This document shows positions 47,250 through 57,740 of a DNA stretch of 64,000 bases, in pieces. Position 1 is the first letter of the stretch. Each line of letters opens with the position of its first letter. The notes beneath the pieces were generated by a model. That model had not been told where the DNA came from, made no database searches, and saw only the letters and a program-made list of their open reading frames with translations. Both the position numbers and the translations under genes were made by a program. Origin of the DNA: Spodoptera frugiperda (taxonomy: Eukaryota > Arthropoda > Insecta > Lepidoptera > Noctuidae); NCBI RefSeq assembly GCF_023101765.2, contig NC_064217.1, positions 2,728,001-2,792,000 of the forward strand, written 5' to 3'.

Positions 47250-48694
47250 GTAAGTACGCTGGCAGCTAGTGGTAGCCACAAGCCGAGTCGAAGCCGAGCC
47301 AGAGCCGTGCTTGTTACATGTGCTTTGAACCTTAAGTCATAAAACTTTAAAACTACTTTTATAATGTACTACTGGTTTGAACTACGCGATATTTTTACAA
47401 TAATGGTCTTGTTGATATTTTAGGTCGAGTGAAGTTTTATTGGCTGACATTTGTTAGTTCATGCCGCAACGAGGTGTGTTAGTGCTTGTTCCAATAAATA
47501 GCTCTAAACTTTCAAACTATTTTGTAGATTTTTAAATTCGTATTTTTTTTGCTATGTCTTTGGAGGTTTAAGACGCCCGCTTCTCATTCACGAGGCTTTC
47601 GAAACCTACCAAAACAAGTTCAAATGCGACGTTTTCCGAGTTACATGTACTTTCTAAGATTACTTAGACACTACTGACGGTCATGGCAATCAAAGAAGTC
47701 AGTAGATGATTTTCTCCACTTAAAAAAAGTGTGGTGACGAATGCCTTTCTACCTGCTCCGTGTGAGAAGAGGCCTTTGATCATCAGTTGCCACTTGAGTT
47801 TGGTGATGTATTTTTTTTGTTTATACCATTGACAAAGAGATTTAAACGAAAACCTTTTTTTTTATTTGTTGATTGAAATAATCAAGTCTAATAAACGTGG
47901 CAGCCAGTTCTTTATTAAATGAAATTAAAAAAAAAATGGCTGGCAAATAAGAACAATAAAAAAATATAACATCTTCGTAAACAAACGAAAAAAATATCCC
48001 TAGAAAAATATATTTAATCGCTGTCGCGTCTCTTGATTACTTAAAAACACGAAGGCCAACCCCAAATTATTTTTTTAAGGTTGAATAAAAAATATAATAA
48101 GCACTTAATGGCCACCATCTTCTTTTTGGTTTCAAGAATACTTTAATTCATAATTTCATTACTTACCATAATAATTGTTGTTATAGTGCTGTATTAAAAA
48201 ATATTGTCAAATTTTTTTCTTTCATTTTTAATTTTGTTACTTTTGAGCGAGGGAATAAAAAGCTATTGGCTTAATTTATGTCCATTCCTTTCTTCAATTA
48301 AGTTTCATTTTTTGACACTGAATTTTTTTGTATTTTTATAATAAGAAAAGAAAATATTATGAAATTTGGATTTTATTAGACCTATTCTGTGTTGAAAGGA
48401 CTAACTTTGATCAAAGTATATTTTTATATTTTTAAAAGTATTTTATCGGTATAATTTCAAACAACAATTTGATTATGCTACAAGTTTAATGTTTAAAAAT
48501 ACCTTTATTGTGTCTCATGTGCCTCATCAATTTAGTGGCAATAAACAAGACTGAAGTAAGAATCATTCTCTAGATAAAATTTTGTTCATATAAAACCAAT
48601 AAATCTCCTAATCGATTTTGATTATTGTGGTATGTCTAACTGAACTAGTCCACTACGTAGGTGTCGGTGCATCACTATGGCCATCATCCATATA

Positions 48695-49090
48695 GACGGC
48701 GGCGAGTGGGGCAGAGTATCCAGGGAACCTATAACCTTTAACCTAGGCTCACCAACGCGCTATCCTTCGGGCATTTCCTTGCATCAGCAACGTTTAACAT
48801 CGTTCAACGATCCTGATTGTTGTTTGAGGAATAAATCTATGTATGTAATGTGATTACATTAATATGTAGTGTCATATACAGTCAAAGAGAGGACTCTTTT
48901 GTTTTACTTTATAACCGACTAAGCTACAAAACAGGAAGAAGATATTATAGTCCCAAGTGTGTGCGCAAACACAGGTGCACTCTCCGCTCCCTCACTCTCT
49001 CAATCCAATGCGACTGCAGACCGGCATGGCCAGAGGGAGATCAGGAGCATGACCAACGGCTTTTCATGCATTCCGAGGCTTTCTGACCCC
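48695..49090 (+). repeat. Probable dispersed repeat, class unknown
   Basis: Words such as ACCAACGCGCTATCCTTCG, CCCAAGTGTGTGCGCAAAC, CTCCGCTCCCTCACTCTC and GACCAACGGCTTTTCATGC have the look of moth interspersed repeats from memory. No second copy exists in this window to prove it. One plus frame is open over 48695-48850, but no splice pair supports it. Confidence 0.35.
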
Positions 49091-49598
49091 GGCATAATAA
49101 TGGTAATTTTAATCAGAAATAAATTTTAAATTTTGGTCGGCAAGGGAATGGTCATCCAACTGCGCTAATCCAACCGTGATGGCAAAACTTCCTTGACTCT
49201 AACTATCACCAGTCAAAGCTTACTAATAATCAAGATGCATTAAAAATAAATTCTAACATCGATAAAAGATCTTCAAAATAATTTAAATCCAAGCAAAGTT
49301 CAACGACCTATCCTAGGTCTGTGTCCAGTTTTACAATTGATCAATAGTCTGCATGTGACTTCTGCAAATAGAACTGTCTGTGTCGATTGTAAATCATTGT
49401 TGAATGCAGGCACTTCAATTATTCGATTTTTAAGTAGTTAAATGTTTGCTTACAATGAGTATTGGAAAATAAGTGACTACTACTAGTGTAATTATAGAAT
49501 TTATTTTGTAAATGGGCTAAAAATAGCACGTTTACACATCAAAATTATTAAAAAATGTAGATTAGGTTTATGTCCTAGGTCCTAGGATTAGGTCCTAA

Positions 49599-49664
49599 CG
49601 ACTACTCTGAGAAGAAATGCCAAAACAAACTCAGAGGTCATTGTATCTTTTAAAGTCCAGAAAA
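49599..49664 (-). mobile_element. 3' UTR fragment of the CR1/Daphne-like LINE
   Basis: The segment is complementary to about 55780-55840 of the large LINE. Shared words on the plus strand here are GACTACTCTGAGAAGAAATG and AACAAACTCAGAGGTCAT. It shows that the family had inserted here before, in the opposite orientation. Confidence 0.8.
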
Positions 49665-49780
49665 TCATCATCATCATAATATCAGCCATAAGATCGTCCA
49701 CTGCTGAACATAGGCATCCCTAATGACTTCCAGATAGGCCGGTTGGAAAGACCTAAATCCAGCAGCAATATTTGAATACA
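49665..49780. repeat. Family V copy with CAT run
   Basis: The segment contains ATCATCATCATCATAATATC, AGCCATAAGATCGTCCACTG and AATGACTTCCAGATAGGCCG, as at 35808. Confidence 0.68.
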
Positions 49781-50055
49781 AAAAAACATATATGTGAGAG
49801 CCGCGCTATTCGCAGTTCGTTCTGTAGTGGCCTTACAAGTAGTCACACAATATAATAACATTAAGACACCTCAACCAACCAGATAATGTTATATTACTTT
49901 GACAAACAAACGTAGTGATAAATCATGGCAGTTTCACATCCACGCTAGATCCATTGTGCGTCTAAGATAGCTACGTAATCTTAGTCTAAACAGGTTATCT
50001 CACACAGCCGACTGACGCCTGAAACAATAGCTTTAATGTAGGACATTCTATTCAG

Positions 50056-50075
50056 TACTGGAACGTCATCAGACG
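50056..50075 (+). CDS. Proposed 20-nt microexon of the plus-strand gene
   Basis: TACTGGAACGTCATCAGACG is framed by the acceptor CATTCTATTCAG and the donor GTAATT. Exon 2 leaves two bases (AC), and the terminal exon needs one base before its leading GA. A 20-nt piece satisfies both. The joined codons would read ACT ACT GGA ACG TCA TCA GAC GGA, that is TTGTSSDG, which continues smoothly into the serine-rich start of the last exon (NSNSSTDS). The splice sites are seen; that they are used is inference. A second phase-compatible candidate at 49826-49848 has weaker sites. Confidence 0.4.
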
Positions 50076-50220
50076 GTAATTAGCCGATGTAATTTAGGCT
50101 AAAAACTTTGATTTATTATACTAGTATCGTGTTGTTCTTGTTATTAAATTGCTTATTATTAAGACCTAAAATATATTATTATGAGAATTAAGGCTGTAAA
50201 TTTTTTTTTTGGTAAATTTT

Positions 50221-50412
50221 TAACCGACTTCAAAAAAGGAGGTTCTCAATTTGACGTGTATGTGTGATGTGTATGTTTGTGCGCGATTATCTCCCATTTG
50301 ATTGAATCGAATTTGATGTGGTTTTTCAGAATTTGTCAGATTTAACTAAAGGTTATTACCCAGCTTAAAAAAATTGAGGTTCGCACTTTAACTTTTGAAG
50401 GCGGTTCCCTTC
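50221..50412 (+). repeat. Family W copy
   Basis: The segment contains TAACCGACTTCAAAAAAGGA, GATTATCTCCCATTTGATTG, TTGATGTGGTTTTTCAG and CTTTTGAAGGCGGTTCCC. This is the fullest W copy here, lying in proposed intron 3. Confidence 0.65.
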
Positions 50413-50463
50413 TATTTTGTCTATTTTGAAAAAAAAACTTGCATGAATTATTGGAATAGGTTT

Positions 50464-50575
50464 CATCGTCGTCAACAGCATTTAAGTGGTCACTGCTAAA
50501 TAAAGGCCTCTTCCCATCCGGAGGTTTGAGCATTAATAAACACGCTTGTTCAATGCGGATTGCGGCGCGATTTCA
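50464..50575. repeat. Family V fragment
   Basis: The segment contains GTCGTCAACAGCATTTAAG, GGTCACTGCTAAATAAAGGC and GCTTGTTCAATGCGG. Confidence 0.6.
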
Positions 50576-52242
50576 AACTTATAATTATAATTAAAATTAA
50601 TAAGCCGTGGTTTCCTCATTATTGAGCCTCCATTGTCAGTGGTAACGAAATAATCTAGTTTTCCAGATACTACCAGATACTAGGTTTCCTCGAATTACAC
50701 ATACATTTCATTAGGTTTGATTCTAGTTCCACGAAATAGGGGCAAAGCCAATTTCTACAAGGCTTATGTTCGGTTAGGAAGATTGAACGCTGATGAAATT
50801 TTTTGTACCAAAATATCACGTCTGTAGTATCCAGAGTGAAATTAAAAATAATGCTTGTTTGGAGGCCCTGTTGAATATTTTCTACGTAAACAAAGTGACT
50901 CACCACAATGTTTACTTTTTTCAATATGATTGATCCTACACTACTCCACAAACACAACTCATCCCTAATATTCCTTTCAATACATTTGAAATATTTCAAA
51001 GCTATTCTTACAACGTGCACCGTCCCATTTCAAATGCTTGATTGATTGCTGGCGATTAGCGATTGCTTGACCGTCAATCCGTTACCATGACAACCGACTT
51101 TCCACGTTAGGACCATTTTATAATGACCCCTCAGTCCTTCACTAAACGTTTGAACACAGAACACTATTACAGCTCATATTATTTTGGTACTTAGAATGAA
51201 TTGACAAAAATCTATAATGCGGTTTGTTGAACCTCTATTTCTTACATGTTACGGTTGAGTTTTGCTTGTTTTTGGTTATGTTTGAAATTAAAGCGAGTTC
51301 TACACGTGCGTTGATTGGCTCAGCTGACAGATAGGAAGATAAACGATCGTTGTCATTTGTCATTCGTGTCCTGAACGCCGCTGACGAGTTCTTGCACTCG
51401 CCATATTAAATGCATATTATAATGAGAAATTTCATACATTGATTGATGATTTGTGGTATTTTGCTGGCTATTGGAGGCTTAAAGACTTTTCAGGTTTTAT
51501 ATGTTTTTGTAAGAAAATAAGATTGCTATCTCTGTATGAGCACTTTTTACGATGAAAATTGGCACTCAAACTCGAAAGGCAATCGATGAAACTAAGAAGA
51601 TTACGTTTTTTATGTCGTTCATTAAATTATTTTACGCAATTATTGAGTTAAAGTTATATTACAACATATGTACATAATATCATACTGTATACATGTATGT
51701 TGTACATAACCTCAGGCAGAGACTACGGAACGCTTTTTTCTAAGAATCCTTAGTCTTTCGCTTCTTCAACAGTCATCAGTCTTTTTATGCATACTAGTCA
51801 GTTCAAACAGTAAATATCGACTAAACATGAACAAAATACACAAACAAAAATATAGTTTGAAGGCACGAAGTATTTATTACGTCCATACTTCACCCGACTT
51901 CGAAGTCCGAACAAACTTTGATAATAATTATTCCAATGACTAAATTAACTCAGTCTTTGAGCGCTTAAGTTAATTTCGTTGTTGGATAAACGACAAAAGT
52001 AATTTTGTTAACAGTAACAAACAACCAGATATAGCTGTTTTGTTCATCGTATTTCGGAGGATCGTTACTTATACTAGCTGAGCTCGTGGCTTTGTTTGTA
52101 ATATATCTCTGCAAGTTCTTTAATGCTGAGGATTTGATTTTGATCATTTTTTCTTTATGTTAATCGTGGTTTTCGTTTTGCATAATGTTGCACGCTAGTA
52201 TATGGCTGACTGACCCGTGCGTATCGCGCGTTGTGTAGAGCT
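50576..52242 (+). other. Rest of proposed intron 3
   Basis: It is mostly AT-rich. A GC-richer patch at 51300-51420 (GATTGGCTCAGCTGACAG, GTCATTTGTCATTCGTGTCC) looks like a promoter-type sequence but has no linked exon. The 116-codon minus frame at 50670-51020 has no motif and is treated as chance. A scrap of family U is at about 51712. Confidence 0.3.
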
Positions 52243-52430
52243 ATTAGACTACCACAGATGGGGCACGGTCGGGCTGATGCCTGATCCGGAGCTACGGACG
52301 ACCTAGCAGGTTCCGGCTCGAAAAGCAAAAGTAGGAACGCGGTGGTTTTTAGTCAGCAAGAGTCTGACACTTCCTTTCGCTTCGCACAAGGCGGGAAAAA
52401 CTATTAGATGATTTTCCTCCCACAGAAAAG
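52243..52430 (+). mobile_element. R1-like LINE 3' UTR, in proposed intron 3
   Basis: The segment contains ACCACAGATGGGGCACGGTC, GCTGATGCCTGATCCGGAGC, AGCAAAAGTAGGAACGCGG and TCCTTTCGCTTCGCAC, ending CACAGAAAAG. It starts further 5' than the 150-bp copies. It has no clear target duplication. Confidence 0.75.
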
Positions 52431-52534
52431 GGCATTATGATAGTAAATAATAAGTAGGTACCGTCCATGGAACGTTTCTTTTTTTTGGACATTTTCTATC
52501 TTAAAACTAATCTGACCGTCCCTTACAATTACAG

Positions 52535-52707
52535 GAAATTCAAATTCTTCTACCGACTCGTACTTCTACGGCTTGAAATTCACAAAAGAACACGTGGATG
52601 TAGCACGTGCCATGCTCAATCTTTGTTCGGTCTTATTATATCTTATATCTTCAGTCCACCTGATAAAAAACCAACCTACGCCATTTTCCTATCCCTTCAT
52701 AGAATGA
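52535..52707 (+). CDS. Terminal coding exon of the plus-strand gene, transmembrane segment
   Basis: The acceptor CCTTACAATTACAG is followed by GA (completing a codon from the previous exon) and then NSNSSTDSYFYGLKFTKEHV. A hydrophobic stretch follows (ARAMLNLCSVLLYLISSVHL, exon residues about 23-42), and the exon ends KNQPTPFSYPFIE with TGA at 52705-52707. Codon choice is coding-like and this frame is open across the exon. A longer overlapping frame (52467-52817) begins before the acceptor and is a shadow. The segment order, polar serine-rich lead then membrane helix then short tail, fits a small membrane protein. The family is not recognised. The next element downstream is a LINE, so the 3' UTR is short or continues into it. 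Confidence 0.65.
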
Positions 52708-52812
52708 GACCGCCTCAAATAATTAATCTATACCACCCACACGGATATTTGCTGTATTTAAACTTATTATGTAGGATGAATGTGCAAAGCAGATCATTCT
52801 GGAATTATTTTG

Positions 52813-52818
52813 ATTAAA
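52813..52818 (+). promoter_or_regulatory. Possible polyadenylation signal ATTAAA
   Basis: ATTAAA lies 105 bp after the stop codon of the terminal exon and just before the LINE begins. It is a common variant signal; whether it is used is unknown. Confidence 0.3.
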
Positions 52819-55800
52819 GATTTATTAATAGAGTGATCTTATTTACTCAGTCACCTTCTGGTTTGTATGACTGTTTTGAAACAGTATTAGATGAAGTATT
52901 AAATAAACTCAGTAGTTCAAATAAATTCATCATTACTTGTGGCGATTTTAATATAAATTTGTTGGAAAATTCTAGCTTAAGTACTAGAATTGTAAGTTTA
53001 TTTGCTTCGTTTAACCTAACGAACCTGTTTCTGGAGCCCACTAGGATAACTCCTACTAGTGCTACTTGTCTAGATAATATTTATACTGATATTGTACCAA
53101 CTAATAAACAAATTATATCATTGCTTGATTCAGATCATTGTGGACAATTAATTTCAATAGAAAATAAAGTAAATAAAGTGTCGAAACCGCATATTATTGT
53201 TAACCCAAAGACTGAAAGACGCATTGAAACGTTCAAATCTAAACTCTCTGACAAATTACCTTTATTATTAAGGAATAAAAATACGAATAACTTGTGTGAT
53301 GATTTTTTAAATATTTACCATACCGAGTTTAAATCTACCTTCACACCTAAAACCATACCAGCTCATGGCAATGCGCCTTTCAATCAATGGGCAACCACTG
53401 GCATCTATAAAAGTAGGAAACGCCTATATGAGCTTTATAACGAGAGGATATTTATAAACACAATTGAATTTAATGAATATGTAAAGAAGTATTCTAAATT
53501 GTTTAAAAAAGTTTGCTCTATTGCTAAATCACTATATTTGAGCTCTAAAATAAAAAACAGTTCCAATGTAATTAAAGCGACCTGGAGTATTATTAATGGT
53601 GAAGCAGGAAGATCTAAAAGGAGAAGTAGTGAATATAATCTGGTAATTGATAATAATGTAATTAAATCAGATGCTGAAGTTGCAGCCGCATTTGAAAACT
53701 TCTTTTCGGACATTCCTGTTTCCACTACCAGGTCCTTGAATTCATCACCCACTGTCGCAGAATCTTTACTAAAAGAAAATGTTGTAGCTTGCCATTCAAG
53801 TTTCAATTTTGAACACATAGATTATACAGATATAATTAAAACGTTCCATACTTTGAATAAGAAAAAGACTGCTGACCTGTGGGGTAATTCTGTGTACATT
53901 ACCAGCTCTGTAATAACTATTGTGGCACCTGTATTAGCTTTAATTTTTAATAACTGTATTGATCGTGGTGTGTTTCCTGATCTCATGAAGAATAGTAAAA
54001 TAACTCCGTTATTTAAATCGGGTAGTACTTCTGACCCCACTAACTTTAGACCTATTTCAGTACTACCTACATTCAGTAAAATTTTTGAAAAAATTATTCT
54101 AAATCAGATGCAAAGATTTTTTAATAGAAATAAATTATTGCATGGTAACCAGTTTGGATTTACAAGGGGTCGTTCAACAACTGATGCCGGTGTTGAACTT
54201 CTTAATCACATATATGACGCGTGGGAGGACTCGGGGGACGCATTGGGTGTTTTTTGTGACTTATCCAAGGCGTTCGATTGTGTCCTTCATGAAACACTGA
54301 TCAGGAAGCTATCCCATTATGGAATGCGGGGCAACTCTCTGGACCTACTTATCTCTTACTTGAGTAATAGAATTCAGAGAGTTGAGATTAACGGGAAAAT
54401 TTCTGCCGGGTCTGTTGTTAGGATGGGTGTTCCGCAGGGGTCAATTCTCGGTCCGTTTTTATTTCTTATTTATATTAATGACTTACCTTACCTTGTAAAG
54501 GATAACCATGGGATAGTACTGTTTGCTGATGATACCTCTTTATTATTTAAACTCAAACGTGGACAATTAGTCAGTGATCATGTAAATAGTGCTCTCTCAA
54601 AAATAGTACGCTGGTTTAGTGCCAATAACTTGCTACTTAATGAATCAAAAACTAAATGCATTAAATTCACAACACCAAATGTTAGGCATGTCAAAACCAG
54701 CGTGCTAATCAAGGGCGGGGAGTTGGACCCTGTAGATTCAGCTATCTTTTTAGGTATAACCCTAGACGCTAAGCTACAGTGGGCCCCACATATAGATAAG
54801 TTGTCGAAAAGGCTCAGCTCAGCAGCATATGCCGTTAAAAAAATTAGAAATTTAACTGATGTAAATACAGCGCGTCTAGTATACTTTAGTTATTTCCATA
54901 GTATCATGTCATATGGTATTCTCCTGTGGGGGAATGCTGCTGACATTCAGTCTGTCTTTGTGCTGCAGAAGCGAGCCATTCGATCAATTTATAATCTTAG
55001 TCCGAGGCATTCTCTCAGGGAACTATTTAAAGAAATTAATATAATGACTGTTGCCTCTCAATATATCTATGAAAATATAGTGTATGCTCATAAAAACATA
55101 AAATTATTTAAAAAGTACAGTGATATACACAATATCAACACTAGAAATAAAAATAAATATGTTGTTCCTACTACTAGACTTAAGAAAATAAGCGGTTCGT
55201 TTAGATGTCAATGTATACGCTTGTACAATAAAATTCCCAGCCATATTCAAAGTTTAAACCTAGGTAAATTTAAAAATATTATTAAAGAAAAACTTTGTAG
55301 TAAAGCTTTTTATTAAATAAAAGACTACTTAGAGGATAGTCAGGCTTGGGAATGAACTGCTATAATGTCCACACAGGTCTTGCTGACATGTTTGTAACAT
55401 ATAGTTACATTTTTTATACAATTTGACATTAACATAATTTGACATTGTTTTATATATTTTTTTTTTCCTTTTATATTTTTATATTTCCTTTTAAAATTGT
55501 TAGTTTGAGGACCGTGTGAGACTTTTGCTAGTCATTTTATTTTTAGTAAATTATATTCTGACAGTTTGAGCATTTGTGTGGCCTACCCAAATGTTCTTTT
55601 GGTTGGTGTTGTTCGTCGGATCATTCAGCAACAGCCGTCAGCTGAGCTGATTGTAAACTGACACATGCGTGCTGCCATCTGAACAGGTCCGCTCAAACTG
55701 CTGTGGTTCTTTCCTCAAAAGACCACTACAGAATCAACTTGCACGGTTCTCCGACATCTTTAATTGATTTTGTCTGGACTTTAAAAGAGACTATGACCTC

Positions 55801-55945
55801 TGAGTTTGTTTCGGCATTTCTTCTCAGAGTAGTCAGATAGGAAATGCCGGCCTCATCTAGTTATTTAAGAGATTGACGTGTAAAAGTGTTATTTTATAAC
55901 CTATTTGCAAAATAAATATCATTTATCATTTATCATTATTTATCA
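52819..55945 (+). mobile_element. CR1/Daphne-like LINE, 5'-truncated, intact 3' half
   Basis: The element enters within the endonuclease domain and continues through a complete reverse transcriptase. A 3' UTR of about 600 bp follows (CAGGCTTGGGAATGAACTGC, GGAAATGCCGGCCTCATC). It ends not in poly(A) but in short ATTTATC repeats (about 55915-55945) after an AATAAA at 55911. Short terminal repeats without poly(A) are usual for the CR1/L2/Daphne group. The 5' border is not exact, because no target duplication was found. The same family left an inverted 3' UTR piece at 49599. Confidence 0.8.
52833..55316 (+). CDS. LINE ORF2: partial endonuclease plus reverse transcriptase
   Basis: This is an uninterrupted 827-codon frame with no ATG at its truncated start (it opens on GTG). 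Residues 1-110 are the C-terminal part of an AP-type endonuclease: GDFN at 37-40, DNIYT at 81-85, SDH at 100-102. The reverse transcriptase follows: FRPISVLPTFSKIFEK at 405-420, GNQFGF near 438-443, DLSKAFD at 476-482, GVPQGSILGP at 532-541, the catalytic FADD at 564-567, and FLGITLD near 639-645. There is no RNase H domain. In living elements this protein nicks the target and copies its own RNA. The missing front of the endonuclease makes this copy incapable of moving itself, yet the lack of stops points to a recent arrival. FADD in place of YADD is common in this group. Clade assignment is by motif style only. Confidence 0.88.
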   Translation: MILFTQSPSGLYDCFETVLDEVLNKLSSSNKFIITCGDFNINLLENSSLSTRIVSLFASFNLTNLFLEPTRITPTSATCLDNIYTDIVPTNKQIISLLDSDHCGQLISIENKVNKVSKPHIIVNPKTERRIETFKSKLSDKLPLLLRNKNTNNLCDDFLNIYHTEFKSTFTPKTIPAHGNAPFNQWATTGIYKSRKRLYELYNERIFINTIEFNEYVKKYSKLFKKVCSIAKSLYLSSKIKNSSNVIKATWSIINGEAGRSKRRSSEYNLVIDNNVIKSDAEVAAAFENFFSDIPVSTTRSLNSSPTVAESLLKENVVACHSSFNFEHIDYTDIIKTFHTLNKKKTADLWGNSVYITSSVITIVAPVLALIFNNCIDRGVFPDLMKNSKITPLFKSGSTSDPTNFRPISVLPTFSKIFEKIILNQMQRFFNRNKLLHGNQFGFTRGRSTTDAGVELLNHIYDAWEDSGDALGVFCDLSKAFDCVLHETLIRKLSHYGMRGNSLDLLISYLSNRIQRVEINGKISAGSVVRMGVPQGSILGPFLFLIYINDLPYLVKDNHGIVLFADDTSLLFKLKRGQLVSDHVNSALSKIVRWFSANNLLLNESKTKCIKFTTPNVRHVKTSVLIKGGELDPVDSAIFLGITLDAKLQWAPHIDKLSKRLSSAAYAVKKIRNLTDVNTARLVYFSYFHSIMSYGILLWGNAADIQSVFVLQKRAIRSIYNLSPRHSLRELFKEINIMTVASQYIYENIVYAHKNIKLFKKYSDIHNINTRNKNKYVVPTTRLKKISGSFRCQCIRLYNKIPSHIQSLNLGKFKNIIKEKLCSKAFY

Positions 55946-55969
55946 GTGGAAGACTTTGCGTTGAAATCA

Positions 55970-57310
55970 CTAAAGGGCTTCATTTTTTCATTAAACTTCC
56001 ATAATGTTTGTGGGTAGTTCTTCAGAGACAAAATTTTCGATGTCTATGAGAATATTTTTGAAACCAACTAACAAAACGGCATGTAATATTTTTTTTAGTA
56101 TAGTTTAGATATATCAGTTACTAGGACAAATAATATTTTTTTAATAATTGCAGTCTAGGTACACAATATTTTTTTTAAAGCTTGTTCTTCTGATTCGTAT
56201 GGCGTGTCCGTTTGCCATTTTCCGGAACAAAGTAGTCGATTTCGCATTTTCCCTGTGATACTTCAATATAAATTATAATTACATCGAAAGGTGATGAGTA
56301 GTCCTCTTCAAAAAAAAAATATGCATTCGTTATTACTATGTTAGTATGATTATAAATAAATAAATAAGATGTGTCCGGCGTATAATACTGATTAATATGG
56401 CGTAAGCTGCGAATGACCATACTTGGTCGGGTATTAATAATGAGAGTCTGGCTTCCTGTGCGGAGGGAAACCAGGCGTGCAACGCACAAGCTAGGAGGCG
56501 GACGTGCGGCTGGTTGGCTTAGATCCAGGTGTTACTAAGGTAAATATCTGATTCATCTGTGTTTGGTTTACATGGCATCCTGATTACAATGCCTATTTTA
56601 TAAAATTTACTTTACAGTTTTAAAACTTTAATCTATGTTTCGTGTGAAGCTTTTTGGTTATACATTCGTGTAGAAAAATGACAAGAATGAAGTCTGTATA
56701 TACGATGAGTTATGCATGATTGTAAGCAAAATCCTGATTCATCTGTGCCTGATTCGTATGGTCAAAACCGCATATGAATCATAAAAGTTGCGTTGTACAT
56801 TTTTTTACTAGTCTTATTTTTAAATTAACTTAGCTATAAAGGTTATAGCTATAATTTAAAAACTTTTTTTTTGAGAAATGTAATTAATATGAGTCTGAAA
56901 TTGCTAATCCGCCCTGAGCAAGTGTGATGATGAATGCTCGTGACTTCTCTGTGCGAAAGTACTCGAAAATGGTATGCTAAAAAGAAATTAAAAGAACGTG
57001 AAATTAAAATAAATACAGAGCTCATTTACATACAATTTTCAATTGTTCAACAGATTCATCTGTAACAATTTCTGATTCATCTGGGCAGAAAATATTCGAA
57101 TGTCGATATCTCGAAAACTATTTTTTAAAAACGAGTCCCTCATTCGAATATACGTTATTTGGTATACCTATTTTCATATGAACACGTGTTACAGATCTTA
57201 AAGTGGAATTAAATTTTGGCCATATGAATCAGTCGTAGAATCAAATTTCGAAGAACTACCCTTGTGCAATTATGAAGGACTTTAAAAGTGACAAAGTCCC
57301 CATTGTAAAC
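55970..57310. mobile_element. Candidate DNA element with decayed inverted ends and GATTCATCTG motifs
   Basis: GGGTAGTTCTTC occurs at about 56011, and its complement GAAGAACTACCC at about 57249, each set in similar surroundings (CTTCCATAATG against CCTTCATAATTG). Inside, GATTCATCTG or GATTCGTATGG occurs about seven times (near 56190, 56550, 56736, 56750, 57052, 57074, with CATATGAATCAG at 57222). Open frames in the region read the motif in different frames, so it is not a conserved peptide. No transposase is recognised. A family V word is at about 56905. Confidence 0.4.
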
Positions 57311-57599
57311 TTTGTTCCATGCATAACAAAATTCAATTTTCGTTACATACATTTGAATTTAAACTTCAAAATTTTCACAAAAACAACCCATTATAAGAAT
57401 TAGTGAATTACAAAATGTACCGTCGTTTGATACAAAAGTTGTTTATTATGAAATTCTGAGAATATGCCTTTGATAGTACAATGACAATACATTTTGGAGC
57501 ATGGCTCACTCAATTCTACTTTTGAATACAGTAAACTAAAAACTGGCCAAGAACATTCTGGTACACGAAAAAGTTCCATTCATTTATTTAAAAAAAGAG

Positions 57600-57740
57600 T
57601 TAAAAACCCTCAAATCAAATCTTTATTCATGATTCAAAGATGCAAAATACAAAAATATGTCATAAGTATAATTTATCTCACAAAGTTAGATGCCTGCACT
57701 AGGACAATCCTGCGTAGCAGGCGAGAAGAGCTCTAAATAT
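57600..57740 (-). repeat. Probable LINE 3' end of another family
   Basis: CAAATCAAATCTTTATTC on the plus strand is the complement of a GATTTGATTTG-type tail, followed inward by ACTAGGACAATCCTGCGTAG. It is similar in style to the tail at 40953. It includes most of an 80-codon chance frame. Confidence 0.4.

Larger units (their letters stand above)
47250..50055 (+). other. Proposed intron 2
   Basis: It runs from GTAAGT at 47250 to CATTCTATTCAG at 50055. It contains a decayed family V stretch (about 47735-47810), the repeat-like block at 48695-49090, a LINE 3' UTR fragment (49599-49664) and a family V copy (49665-49780). A pair of splice-like signals on the minus strand frames 22 nt at 48167-48188. 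Confidence 0.35.

Noticed and set aside
46982..47279. Minus-strand frames of 71 and 67 residues over the GC-rich exon
   Set aside because: Splice signals and the full-length open frame are on the plus strand.
49826..49848. A 23-nt block as alternative phase-repairing microexon
   Set aside because: It fits the phase but its donor (A|GTAGTC) and pyrimidine tract are weak compared with 50056-50075.
50670..51020. 116-residue minus-strand frame
   Set aside because: No recognisable domain or splice context; it lies in the proposed intron of the opposite strand gene.
52467..52817. 116-residue plus frame overlapping the terminal exon
   Set aside because: It begins before the acceptor and is in a different frame from the coding-like one; treated as a shadow.
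53435..54040. Minus-strand frames of 127 and 72 residues
   Set aside because: They are shadows of the LINE ORF2 on the plus strand.
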